Positions 43,150 through 50,583 of a DNA stretch of 55,015 nucleotides are shown here, piece by piece. The DNA lies in the NCBI GenBank assembly GCA_018830135.1, contig JAHJTB010000162.1, positions 1 to 55,015 on the forward strand. Reading direction: 5' to 3'. The notes under the pieces are model-generated. The model did not search any database. It worked only from the letters and a program-made list of their open reading frames with translations, and was not told where the DNA came from. Positions within the stretch are counted from its first letter, which is position 1; each line of letters opens with the position of its first letter. This DNA is from Pseudomonadota bacterium (lineage in GTDB: Bacteria; Desulfobacterota; Desulfarculia; Adiutricales; JAGVGV01). A program made the position numbers and the translations under genes.

Positions 43150-44691
43150 TCAGAACCCGAGGCGCCCCGGCGGCCGCCCGGCCGAACGGGCCGCGGCGGG
43201 ATGGCTTTCTCCCACGATCACTTCCTGGCCGGCCCGGACCTCGCCACGCACGATCTGGGTAAAGCTGCCGTCACCGGCCCCGGTCATCACCTCGATGGCC
43301 ACAGGCCGGTTGTCCGGGCCCGGGACCCAGAGGCGGCCGGGCTGAGACGGACTGGCGGCCCGGGCCGAGAGCAGGCGCGCAAATTTTTCCCGCTGCTCGG
43401 GGGTCAGGACGGGCAGGAGGGACTCCCGGCCCCGGTCCCGCATTTTTTTAACTTCCTCCTGGATGTCCTCCTTACTGGCCCCCTGCATGTACATGGCCCG
43501 GATGCGTTCACGGCCCTGGGCGTACATGTCCCGGATGCGGGTCTGCTGTTCCTCGCTCAGGTCCAGGGCCTTGGTCAGGCCCCTCAGGCGGGTCTCAGCT
43601 TCTTCCGCGGCCCTGCTGGCCCGGGACGACCCTGATTGGGTCGCCCCGCCGGTCCCGGGCGAGCCCGCCCCTCCGCTTCCGGACACGCCGGTCTCCCGGG
43701 ACGGCCGAAAGCGCAGGGCCGCGTTGGGGGCCTTGAGCACGTCCTGGCGCTCGTCTACCACGATGTTGACCGTGGCGGTCATGCCCGGCAACAGCCTGAG
43801 GTCCGGATTGGGGGCCGAGACCACGACCGGGTAGGTGACCACGTTCTGCATCGTCTGGGCCGCCTTGCGAACCTGGATAACCAGGCCGGAGAAATCCTCC
43901 CCGGGAAAGGCGTCCACGGTGAATTTGGCCCGCTGGCCCGTCTGGATGCGTCCAATGTCGGCCTCGTCCAGATTGACGATGACCTGCATCTCCTTGAGGT
44001 CCTGGGCGATGGTAAAAAAGGTGGGGGCCTGGAGGTTGGCGGCCACGGTCTGGCCACGGTCCACCCGGCGACTGATAACCACCCCGTCCACGGGCGAGCG
44101 GATAATGGTATGGTCCAGGTCGGTCCGGCTGGCCAGAAGGGAAGCCTCCCGCAACTGGACCTGGGCCTGGGCCTGCCGGACCTGGTCATCGCTCATCTTG
44201 ACCTGGGCCGCCGCCTGGTCGAACAGGCTTTCAGACTCGTCGATCTGGCTCTTGGACACCGAACTGCGGGCGTAAAGGGCCCGGTTGCGATCAAGACCGC
44301 GTCTGGCCTCGGCCAAGGCGACCTGGGCCTTGACAACGGCCGAACGCTGGATGGCCACGTTGGCCTGGGCCACGGCCAGATCGGCCTCGGCCTGGCGCAC
44401 CCGGGCCTCGAAATTGACCGGGTCGATCCGGGCGATGATCTGGCCGGCCGAAACCTCGGAGTTGAAGTCGGCCAGGAGTTCCTTGATCTGGCCGGAAACC
44501 TGGGAGCCGACCTCGACGGTGATGACCGCCTCGACCGTGCCCGTGGAAGAGACCTGGCTGATCAGGGCGCCCTGCTCGATCCGGGCCAGTTGCCAGGTCG
44601 GCGAGGAGGACCGGCCCTTCCAGGCCATCCAGCCCCAGACACCGGCCGCCGCCACAGCGGCCGCGAGGATGAAGAACAACGCCTTGCGCAT
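43150..44691 (-). CDS. MacA/HlyD-type periplasmic adaptor with Spy/CpxP-like insert
   Basis: 513 residues from ATG 44691 (GGAGG 8 bases upstream; the frame opens at 44721). A signal-anchor helix (about 1-23), lipoyl/barrel-sandwich domains (VGSQVSGQIKELLADFNSEVSAGQIIARIDP; TIIRSPVDGVVISRRVDRGQTVA), a long coiled-coil hairpin between them and a beta barrel make a normal MacA. After about residue 355 a Gly/Ser linker leads into a helical segment, about 375-440 (LTKALDLSEEQQTRIRDMYA...SLLPVLTPEQREKFARLL), with two LTxxQ-like motifs, as in Spy/CpxP chaperones. The remainder closes the membrane-proximal domain. This insert is unusual for adaptors and may sense periplasmic stress or bind cargo. Confidence 0.88.
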   Translation of the reverse strand: MRKALFFILAAAVAAAGVWGWMAWKGRSSSPTWQLARIEQGALISQVSSTGTVEAVITVEVGSQVSGQIKELLADFNSEVSAGQIIARIDPVNFEARVRQAEADLAVAQANVAIQRSAVVKAQVALAEARRGLDRNRALYARSSVSKSQIDESESLFDQAAAQVKMSDDQVRQAQAQVQLREASLLASRTDLDHTIIRSPVDGVVISRRVDRGQTVAANLQAPTFFTIAQDLKEMQVIVNLDEADIGRIQTGQRAKFTVDAFPGEDFSGLVIQVRKAAQTMQNVVTYPVVVSAPNPDLRLLPGMTATVNIVVDERQDVLKAPNAALRFRPSRETGVSGSGGAGSPGTGGATQSGSSRASRAAEEAETRLRGLTKALDLSEEQQTRIRDMYAQGRERIRAMYMQGASKEDIQEEVKKMRDRGRESLLPVLTPEQREKFARLLSARAASPSQPGRLWVPGPDNRPVAIEVMTGAGDGSFTQIVRGEVRAGQEVIVGESHPAAARSAGRPPGRLGF

Positions 44692-45018
44692 GACCACCCT
44701 CCCGCGTTCGACCCGGTTCAATAAAGTGGATTCTGGGGATTGTGCATCCTGGCTTCAAGGGGGTCAAGAAAAAACGATTTCGAACAACCGGAACCCCCCC
44801 GGGGTGGGTTCCGGGCTATCCCGTCCCCCATTCTCCATTGATCGGGCGTTGCCTCCGGAAACGGACCGGCCGTCCGGGAACGGCTCGAAGATACGAAAAA
44901 AGGTTGATTCGATGCCCTCGCCGGGTTAAGTACCTTTAAACTCGAATCTCCGCGCCGTGCCCCCGGCTTCCTGACGGATGGGGGCGGCGCGCCCAAGCCA
45001 TCCGAGAGGAAGGGAATT
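44692..45018. other. Divergent intergenic region with a hairpin
   Basis: Holds the start signals of the efflux operon (left) and the nitroreductase gene (right). At 44788-44814, CCGGAACCC and GGGTTCCGG pair perfectly over 9 bases around a 9-base loop. No convincing sigma70 promoter was identified in either direction. Confidence 0.5.
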
Positions 45019-45702
45019 ATGGAACTATTGGAAGCGATCAGGAGACGAAGGTCCGTCCGGGCCTTCAAACCGGAACCCGTGTCCACGGAGACCATAAAGC
45101 AGATTTTGGAAATCGCCACCTGGGCTCCATCCTCCGTGAACTCTCAGCCCTGGGAGTTTTTCATCCTCAAGGGGGAGAAACTGGACCAACTCCGGAACAA
45201 GGGTCTGGAGCTGGTCGGCCAGGGTGTCGGCCCCCATCCGGACGTGCCGCTTCCCGACAAGACAAGAGGGGATATGGGGCTGCCTGGCATTTACAAAAAG
45301 CGCCAGGTGGCCCTGGGCGTGACCATCTTTAAAATCCTGGGCATTCCCAAGGGGGACCAGCAGGCCATGATGGATTACATGGCCTCGATGTACCGGTTTT
45401 TCGACGCGCCGGCGGTGATCATCATTGCCCTGGACAAGGTGTTGCACCTCTCCTATCCGCTCATCGACATCGGCGCGCTCATTCAAACGATCGCCTTGAC
45501 CGCCCAGGAATTCGATCTGGGGACCTGTATCATGCGGGCCATTGTGGACTATCCGGAGCAGGTCCGGGAAATCGTCGGGATTCCGGAGTCAAAACATGTT
45601 GTCATCGGCATGACCATCGGCTACCCCGACTGGGACCATCCCATCAACTCGTTCCGGAGCGAACGCGATGCCCTGGAGAGCATGTTGACGGTGGTCGAGT
45701 AA
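45019..45702 (+). CDS. Nitroreductase-family flavoprotein
   Basis: 227 residues with RRRRSVRAFKPEPVS (FMN phosphate contacts), WAPSSVNSQPWEFFIL and GTCIMRAI, the standard landmarks of the FMN-dependent nitroreductase family. AGGAAGGG precedes the ATG by 6 bases. Such proteins reduce nitro compounds, quinones or specialised metabolites with NAD(P)H; the physiological substrate is not evident. The segment about 75-120 is longer than the family minimum, suggesting a specific cap. It stands alone, divergent from the efflux operon. Confidence 0.88.
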   Translation: MELLEAIRRRRSVRAFKPEPVSTETIKQILEIATWAPSSVNSQPWEFFILKGEKLDQLRNKGLELVGQGVGPHPDVPLPDKTRGDMGLPGIYKKRQVALGVTIFKILGIPKGDQQAMMDYMASMYRFFDAPAVIIIALDKVLHLSYPLIDIGALIQTIALTAQEFDLGTCIMRAIVDYPEQVREIVGIPESKHVVIGMTIGYPDWDHPINSFRSERDALESMLTVVE

Positions 45703-45718
45703 AAGACCTTCAGCCATC

Positions 45719-45742
45719 GTTCCCGGGCGCCGGCCCGGGAAC
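45719..45742. terminator. Bidirectional-type hairpin between convergent genes
   Basis: GTTCCCGGG-CGCCGG-CCCGGGAAC, a perfect 9-bp stem between the nitroreductase gene and the convergent DUF3786 gene; no U-tract. Confidence 0.55.
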
Positions 45743-45794
45743 CCGCGGAAACCGGTCGAGACATGGGGATGTTCTCTCGGCCGCCCCCTTTAAA

Positions 45795-46409
45795 TCACCG
45801 AAGCGTCCGTTTCAGGTCGGCGGCCAGAAACCCGCCGATCATGGCCAGGCATTCCATGTCCAGGTACCCGCCGGCCCTTCTCTCGAAAAGCAGCAGGCAT
45901 TTGGCCGGAAACTCCTCGTCCGCGTCGTGGAAAATCAACCAGAGCGGAATCCGGGGCAGGGCCGGCAGCCGCAGGGACAGGTCGCAGGCCACTTCATCCT
46001 CCGGGACCACCCCGCCCAGCCCCAGGCAGGCGGCTTCCAGGTCCCGGACCCGGCCGCGAAAGTCCCTGGCGATGGGCCGTTCCGCCGTGTCCAGGAACCC
46101 GCCCACGTACGGGGAGGCGTCCTTGAAGTCCCGGTAGGAAATCCAGTCGTCCCCCCGGGGCGGCCAGGCGGGGCGCAACAGGACGTACTGGCTCAGGACC
46201 ACGCTCACGGCGTGGTGGGGCCGACGGCCGGTCGGACCAACGATATCCCGGCCGGAGACATGGTAGGGACGGTTGAAAAACGGTATGACCAGCCCGTCGC
46301 CGTCCGGTTCGCCGCCTACCGCCCGGGCCACGGCGGCCCAGTCCGCCCCGGCCAGGCGGTCCAGGTAATCCTGGTGGATTTTTTCGAAAATTTCCGCTTT
46401 TTCAGGCAT
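45795..46409 (-). CDS. DUF3786-domain protein
   Basis: 204 residues from ATG 46409 (GGGAG 6 bases upstream; an ATG at 46430 would touch the previous stop and has no site). The DUF3786 pattern is clear: IVIPFFNRPYHVSGRDI, AVSVVLSQYVLL, WISYRDFKDASPYVGGF and VACDLSLRLPALPRIPLWLIFHDADEEFPAKCLLLFERRAGGYLDMECLAMIGGFLA. The family is confined largely to anaerobes and is functionally uncharacterised, often near corrinoid or Fe-S proteins. It is the last gene of a three-gene operon with a zinc-ribbon protein and an MBL hydrolase. Confidence 0.82.
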   Translation of the reverse strand: MPEKAEIFEKIHQDYLDRLAGADWAAVARAVGGEPDGDGLVIPFFNRPYHVSGRDIVGPTGRRPHHAVSVVLSQYVLLRPAWPPRGDDWISYRDFKDASPYVGGFLDTAERPIARDFRGRVRDLEAACLGLGGVVPEDEVACDLSLRLPALPRIPLWLIFHDADEEFPAKCLLLFERRAGGYLDMECLAMIGGFLAADLKRTLR

Positions 46410-46430
46410 GTTCGCTCCCGTCAACTCCAT

Positions 46431-46790
46431 CTACCAGAGCCGGACCACGATCCGGCCCTCGCGGCGTTCACCCCGGACTTTTTCCATGTGCCGCAAGGCG
46501 GCCACTTCCCGCTCCAGTTCCCGGGGTGTCAGGTTCAGGCGCTCGGCCAGGACCGGCCCCGGCACCCCTCCGGTCTCCTCGAGGATATTCAGGAGCCGGG
46601 TCTGCAAATCCGTCAGTCCGGCGCCGCCCGCGGCGGTCTCGGGAATGTTCCTGGCGCTATGCACGGCCCAGGGGTCGCAGGTCCGGGTCGGCGACAGCAG
46701 GTCCATGTAACAGTCTTCGCAGACGAGACGTCCGTGGATTTCCCGTTCCTCGTCGGCGTCGATTTCAACCCGACAGCGGTCGCATATCAT
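46431..46790 (-). CDS. Zinc-ribbon + winged-helix small regulator-like protein
   Basis: 119 residues from ATG 46790 (GAGGAGG 7 bases upstream). An N-terminal zinc finger of two C-x-x-C pairs (CDRCRVEID..., CEDCYMD) is followed by a helical DNA-binding-like domain (about 55-112: LTDLQTRLLNILEETGGVPGPVLAERLNLTPRELEREVAALRHM), resembling a winged helix-turn-helix. It could be a regulator or an RNA/DNA adaptor; no family name was recognised. It lies in an operon directly after the MBL gene (2-base spacing) and before the DUF3786 gene. Confidence 0.75.
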   Translation of the reverse strand: MICDRCRVEIDADEEREIHGRLVCEDCYMDLLSPTRTCDPWAVHSARNIPETAAGGAGLTDLQTRLLNILEETGGVPGPVLAERLNLTPRELEREVAALRHMEKVRGERREGRIVVRLW

Positions 46791-46791
46791 G

Positions 46792-47739
46792 TCAGTCCTC
46801 CTCTCCAAACACATAGCGCGTGCCCACGCTGTTGAGCAGGAACCGGTCCGGCATGGCCTGTTCGAACCGGTTGATGGCCTTCCAGCCGGTGCAGTGCATC
46901 GGAATGATGTACTCCGGATCGATCTTTTTCATCTCCTGGATCGTGGGTTCGATGATGGGTTCGAAGATCGGGCCGGTGAGGTGAAATCCTCCCAGCACGG
47001 CACAGACCCGATCCGTTCCCGAGACCTTTCGGGCGTAGTGGACGGTGTTGACGATCCCGGCGTGAGAGCATCCGCCCAGGACCACCAGCCCCCGGTCCTT
47101 GACCCGGAAGGCCAGCCCCTGGTCGTCGTTGAAGGGGTCCCGGGTCCAGCCGCCGTCGATATAAGCCTCGGCCCAGGCAAAACCGGTCTCGAAATCCGTG
47201 ATCCGCTCCACCCGCCCCAGGGCCAGGGCCAGATCGCCGCACCAAAGAGAAGCGCCTTCCACCGGACGGACGTCGGCCCCGGCCGAGGCCAGCCGGTCCG
47301 GGTCCAGGGCCGGCATCTCCCGTAGCGGATTCCGGCCTCCGGGGTTGAGGCGTCGCCGGAGGAAGGCATCGGGATGGCAGACGACCTGCATCCCCGCCGG
47401 GACCGTCTTCAGAAGACCGGTCAGACCGCCGAAGTGGTCGAGGTGCCCATGGCTGAGGACCAGGGTCTCGATTTCGGCCGGGTCCAGCTTCCCGGCCTCG
47501 ATATTATGCAGCAAGGCTTTCGAGGACAGACCCGCATCCAGCATGATCGTGTGTTCATCCGACCCGCAACGCACCCGGGCCAGCACGGCCAGGCCGTGTT
47601 CGGCCAACGGAGCCCTGCCGGCCCCCAACCGGCTCCGCCGCATCGGACCCTGGTCCTCGAGCAGAAACAGGTCGGTGTAATTGTCCACCAGAACCGTGAT
47701 CTCGACACGGTCCGCTTCACCAAGGCCGACTTGAGCCAT
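46792..47739 (-). CDS. MBL-fold metallo-hydrolase (COG1237-like)
   Basis: 315 residues from ATG 47739 (AGGAGG 6 bases upstream). A metallo-beta-lactamase fold with VLSHGHLDHFGGLTG (the H-x-H-x-D-H motif), followed by GCSHAGIVNTVHYA and GGFHLTG, the second and third metal-binding segments; C-terminal IIPMHCTGWKA. The pattern fits the group containing 7,8-dihydropterin-6-methyl-4-(beta-D-ribofuranosyl)aminobenzene phosphate synthases, though the true substrate of bacterial members is unclear. First gene of the operon with the zinc-ribbon and DUF3786 proteins. Confidence 0.85.
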   Translation of the reverse strand: MAQVGLGEADRVEITVLVDNYTDLFLLEDQGPMRRSRLGAGRAPLAEHGLAVLARVRCGSDEHTIMLDAGLSSKALLHNIEAGKLDPAEIETLVLSHGHLDHFGGLTGLLKTVPAGMQVVCHPDAFLRRRLNPGGRNPLREMPALDPDRLASAGADVRPVEGASLWCGDLALALGRVERITDFETGFAWAEAYIDGGWTRDPFNDDQGLAFRVKDRGLVVLGGCSHAGIVNTVHYARKVSGTDRVCAVLGGFHLTGPIFEPIIEPTIQEMKKIDPEYIIPMHCTGWKAINRFEQAMPDRFLLNSVGTRYVFGEED

Positions 47740-47849
47740 ATCTCTCCTCCTGTGAGGCAAGGGGACCAGGGGCCGGTTCGGAATCGACCGGAGGGCCCGA
47801 AAATGCCCGACTCTTCAGAGACCATTTAATCGGTCCCCCCGGATAGCCG

Positions 47850-47882
47850 AATCGCCCACTTGGGCGATCCGGGCGATTTTTT
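47850..47882 (+). terminator. Terminator-like hairpin before the MFS gene
   Basis: AATCGCCC (47850-47857) can pair with either GGGCGAT (47862-47868) or, more completely, GGGCGATT (47871-47878), followed by a run of T residues (47877-47882). The two pairings compete. No plus-strand gene ends here, so this may be a leader attenuator for the MFS gene or the end of an unannotated small RNA. Confidence 0.5.
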
Positions 47883-48005
47883 ACGAAATAAGGACCGGAA
47901 ATCCGGGCAGGCCGGGGGTGAAAAGGACAAAATTACGTCGTTGCAATCCTGTGGCGTATTGATTAGTGTGAGTGATTTTCGCCAGAAGCGTGGAGATCGA
48001 CCGCC

Positions 48006-49181
48006 TTGACCCCGGCTGACCCGAATAAGGAAAAACTCTACAGTCCCCCGTTCTTCATGATGGCCGGCGCGCATTTTTTCGCCGTGGCCAGCATGAGCGG
48101 CATGTTCCTCTTTCCCCTGTTCGTCACCGCCCACGGGGGGAGCGAGGTGGACATCGGCCTGCTCATGGGGGCCATGGCCATGTCGGCCGTGGCCTCCCGT
48201 CCCGTCGTCTCCTGGATGATCGACCGTCTGGGCCGCAGGCGCAGCTACGGCATGGGAGCCATGGCCATGGCCTTGACGCCCCTGGCCTATCTCCTGTTCG
48301 ACGGCCCCCTGGGCGGTTTCTACCTGCCCTTGACCGCGGTCCGGATCGCCCACGGCGTGGGACTGGCCGTAAGCTTCACCGCGGCCTTCACCTATATCGC
48401 CGACATCATTCCCACGGCCCGCCTGAATGAAGGCCTGGGCATGTTCGGCACGACCGCCCTGGTGGCCATGGCCGTCGGGCCGGCCCTGGCCGAACCCGTG
48501 GTTTCCCACTACGGGTTTCCTCTTTATTTCGTGCTTTGCTCCGGCCTGGGCGCGGGCGCCCTGACCCTCCATCTGTTCCTGCCCGAAACCTACAGCCCGC
48601 CGGGTTCCTCGGCAACCGACCTGTCCTTTCTCGCCGTTCTGATCCGAAAGAAGGTCTGGGGCGTGGCCTCCCTGGCCGGTCTTTTCGGCGTGGGCCTGGC
48701 CGCCTATGGCGGATTCGTGGCGCCCCTGGCCCAGCATCGGGCCCTGCCCAACATCGCTTTCTATTTCATGGCCTATTCAGCCGCGGCCCTGATGACCCGC
48801 CTGCTGGGGAGCCGGCTGGCGGACCGGGTCGGCGAGGAGCGCATCATCCCCTGGGCCCTGTTCATCAACGGCGCCGGCCTGCTGCTGCTGATCCCGGCGA
48901 ACGGGACCGGACTGCTGATCCTTTCCGGCCTGGTCACCGGGACCGGGCACGGCTTCCTGTTTCCCTGCCTCAACGCCCTGGTCATCCGGGACGAACCGCC
49001 CCAGGTCCGGGGCAAGATCAACGGAATTTTCACCGGCGGCATCGACGCCGGCACCCTGGTCGGATCGGTGGCCCTGGGCTATGTGGGTGAACACCTGGGC
49101 TTTCAGGCCCTCTTTCTGGTCGCCGGTCTGTCAGTCCTCTCCGGCCTGATCTTTTTCCGGACCGTCATTCAAAGGCACTGA
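48006..49181 (+). CDS. MFS transporter
   Basis: 391 residues, 12 predicted membrane helices, major facilitator superfamily. The loop after helix 2 reads MIDRLGRRRSYGMGA, the family A-motif (G-x-x-x-D-R-x-G-R-R type). The second half repeats it as GSRLADRVGEERI. Start TTG at 48006 (GGAGA about 10 bases upstream) is taken since it gives the full first helix; ATG at 48057 would remove the short N-terminal tail only. The substrate is unknown. It is divergent from the MBL operon. Confidence 0.88.
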   Translation: MTPADPNKEKLYSPPFFMMAGAHFFAVASMSGMFLFPLFVTAHGGSEVDIGLLMGAMAMSAVASRPVVSWMIDRLGRRRSYGMGAMAMALTPLAYLLFDGPLGGFYLPLTAVRIAHGVGLAVSFTAAFTYIADIIPTARLNEGLGMFGTTALVAMAVGPALAEPVVSHYGFPLYFVLCSGLGAGALTLHLFLPETYSPPGSSATDLSFLAVLIRKKVWGVASLAGLFGVGLAAYGGFVAPLAQHRALPNIAFYFMAYSAAALMTRLLGSRLADRVGEERIIPWALFINGAGLLLLIPANGTGLLILSGLVTGTGHGFLFPCLNALVIRDEPPQVRGKINGIFTGGIDAGTLVGSVALGYVGEHLGFQALFLVAGLSVLSGLIFFRTVIQRH

Positions 49182-49331
49182 AACCGGGATATTCATCTAC
49201 GAACATGGATGTCCGTGACATTCGGAGCAAACCTTAAGATATCTGTCTGATATCTCTCTGTATCCTGGTCTGAACCTGATACCCGTATATGGCCGAAAAC
49301 TTTATTACCCCCCTGTTTTTCCTATTAATTT

Positions 49332-49604
49332 TTATTTGTTCTGCATTTTTTCTATTCCTTCTCTCACTATTCTTTGCGCCTCTTGACGTTTTATTTCCTC
49401 TTCTTTTTCATATTGTTCTCTTTTATAATTTTCCAGCTTGGCCTGCTTTTCCCGGTCGGCGGAACGCATCACCTCTTCTTCAATCAATTTGTGTATGCGC
49501 TTCAAGTAGTAGGAAATCCGGCCCAAAAGAATCAATACTATAAGGATAACAATAGCATAAATGAATAAAAGCCCAATCTGTGAAACAAGAACCACTCCGC
49601 CCAT
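49332..49604 (-). CDS. Small membrane protein with charged coiled-coil tail
   Basis: 90 residues with a strong AGGAGG 8 bases before the ATG. One N-terminal membrane helix (about 8-28, QIGLLFIYAIVILIVLILLGR) is followed by a highly charged helix (about 33-88, ISYYLKRIHKLIEEEVMRSADREKQAKLENYKREQYEKEEEIKRQEAQR). No family recognised. The gene is much more AT-rich than its neighbours, as is the region around it, suggesting recent acquisition. A -10-like TATAAT lies upstream at 49636-49631. Confidence 0.75.
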   Translation of the reverse strand: MGGVVLVSQIGLLFIYAIVILIVLILLGRISYYLKRIHKLIEEEVMRSADREKQAKLENYKREQYEKEEEIKRQEAQRIVREGIEKMQNK

Positions 49605-49630
49605 CTTTTCTCCTCCTTCTTTCCGGTATA

Positions 49631-49636
49631 ATTATA
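49631..49636 (-). promoter_or_regulatory. Candidate -10 box of the small membrane protein gene
   Basis: TATAAT on the minus strand, 27 bases before the ATG at 49604. No good -35 at 16-18 bases, so the assignment is tentative. Confidence 0.4.
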
Positions 49637-49880
49637 ACATACTCATATCGTTCACTTTTTATAGAAAATAATCATGAACCCCTCTCTCCATTACCTTTTG
49701 GTGTTTCCCTCCATAATTTAGTAAATTGCCAACCCGGAAAATTAATGAAAACGTGTTGTATAAAAAACAACCCTGTGAAAATAAATGGTAGCTACAAAAA
49801 AAATAAATTATCAGGGATGTCTTGTTTTTTCAAGGGTCTCACAACCAGCTTGATTTTAAAATCGTTTTAAATCTGGACAT

Positions 49881-50066
49881 CCTAGCGGGCTTCAAGGGGG
49901 CTGGATCAGCTCTGACGGAGGCGGATTACTTCTCAAGGAAATCGATCAAAGCTACCGGATCACGGAATGGGCCGCTGCTGGTCTTCGAGACGGGAGACGG
50001 CCAGGCAAGATCAATCACGACCTGCTCGACCCGTTGCGCCAGCGGGTCGCCACATGGATTCGAACC
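49881..50066 (+). pseudogene. IS1380-family transposase N-terminal remnant
   Basis: In the frame of 49899 the plus strand reads GGWISSDGGGLLLKEIDQSY then RITEWAAAGLRDGRRPGKIN then HDLLDPLRQRVATWI, the typical N-terminal region of IS1380 transposases (SSDGG-LLLREID, TE-LA, H-LLDLLRQRV). No start, no remainder of the gene and no terminal repeats are visible, so it is a relic. It sits at the edge of an AT-rich islet (about 49290-49870) in which no other gene besides the small membrane protein is seen, and it overlaps the 3' end of the hotdog gene on the other strand. Confidence 0.8.
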
Positions 50067-50553
50067 GGCTCAAGGTCGCTTCATCCATGACCCCCATTTC
50101 CCTGAGGGCCTGGATGGTAAAGAGGGAGACCACACTGGATGATTTCGCGCAGATTTCCCGCTTTTCATTGTATATGATTCCCTCAAGCACGGCTTCCCTT
50201 TCACCGTTCACTTTCAGCACCCGGCCCGCCGCGACGATCTCCCGGCCGGATATCACCGGTTTGAAAAAATCGACGGATATGGATCGTGAAAAAAACAGGC
50301 GGCGCAGGACCGTGATGCAGGCCCAGCCCATGGCTTCGTCCAGGATGGTGGCCACGATGCCGCCATGAACCACCGGGCCCCACCCGCAAAGATGATTCGG
50401 CGCCGAATACCACGAAAAAACGGCGTCCTTCTCCGGGTTCGCGTAGAAGTCCATGTGCATCCCCCGATCGTTTTTGGGGCTGCACCCGAAACAGTTGTGG
50501 AAATCGCCGTTCGGCAAAAGCGTGCAGTCCGCCCGGTCAGCTACTTCAAGCAT
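50011..50553 (-). CDS. PaaI-like hotdog thioesterase, C-terminus derived from IS DNA
   Basis: 180 residues with AGGAGG 6 bases before the ATG. The hotdog fold of the PaaI/YigI group is clear from WGPVVHGGIVATILDEAMGW (active-site segment with the conserved His and Glu) and FFSRSISVDFFKPVISGREIVAAGRVLKVNG. It should hydrolyse an acyl- or aryl-CoA thioester. The last 14 residues (MWRPAGATGRAGRD) are encoded by the antisense strand of the IS1380 remnant, so the original C-terminus has been replaced. The core fold ends before this, so activity may be retained. Confidence 0.85.
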   Translation of the reverse strand: MLEVADRADCTLLPNGDFHNCFGCSPKNDRGMHMDFYANPEKDAVFSWYSAPNHLCGWGPVVHGGIVATILDEAMGWACITVLRRLFFSRSISVDFFKPVISGREIVAAGRVLKVNGEREAVLEGIIYNEKREICAKSSSVVSLFTIQALREMGVMDEATLSRFESMWRPAGATGRAGRD

Positions 50554-50583
50554 GATTTCCTCCTGAATTGAACCTGGCCGTAG

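Noticed and set aside
47826..48737. A 303-residue minus-strand frame opposite the MFS gene
   Set aside because: His/Gly/Gln-rich shadow composition; the plus strand has 12 membrane helices and MFS motifs.
49289..49543. A plus-strand Phe/Leu-rich frame in the AT-rich islet
   Set aside because: It is the antisense of the Lys/Glu-rich coiled coil of the small membrane protein, which has the better ribosome-binding site.
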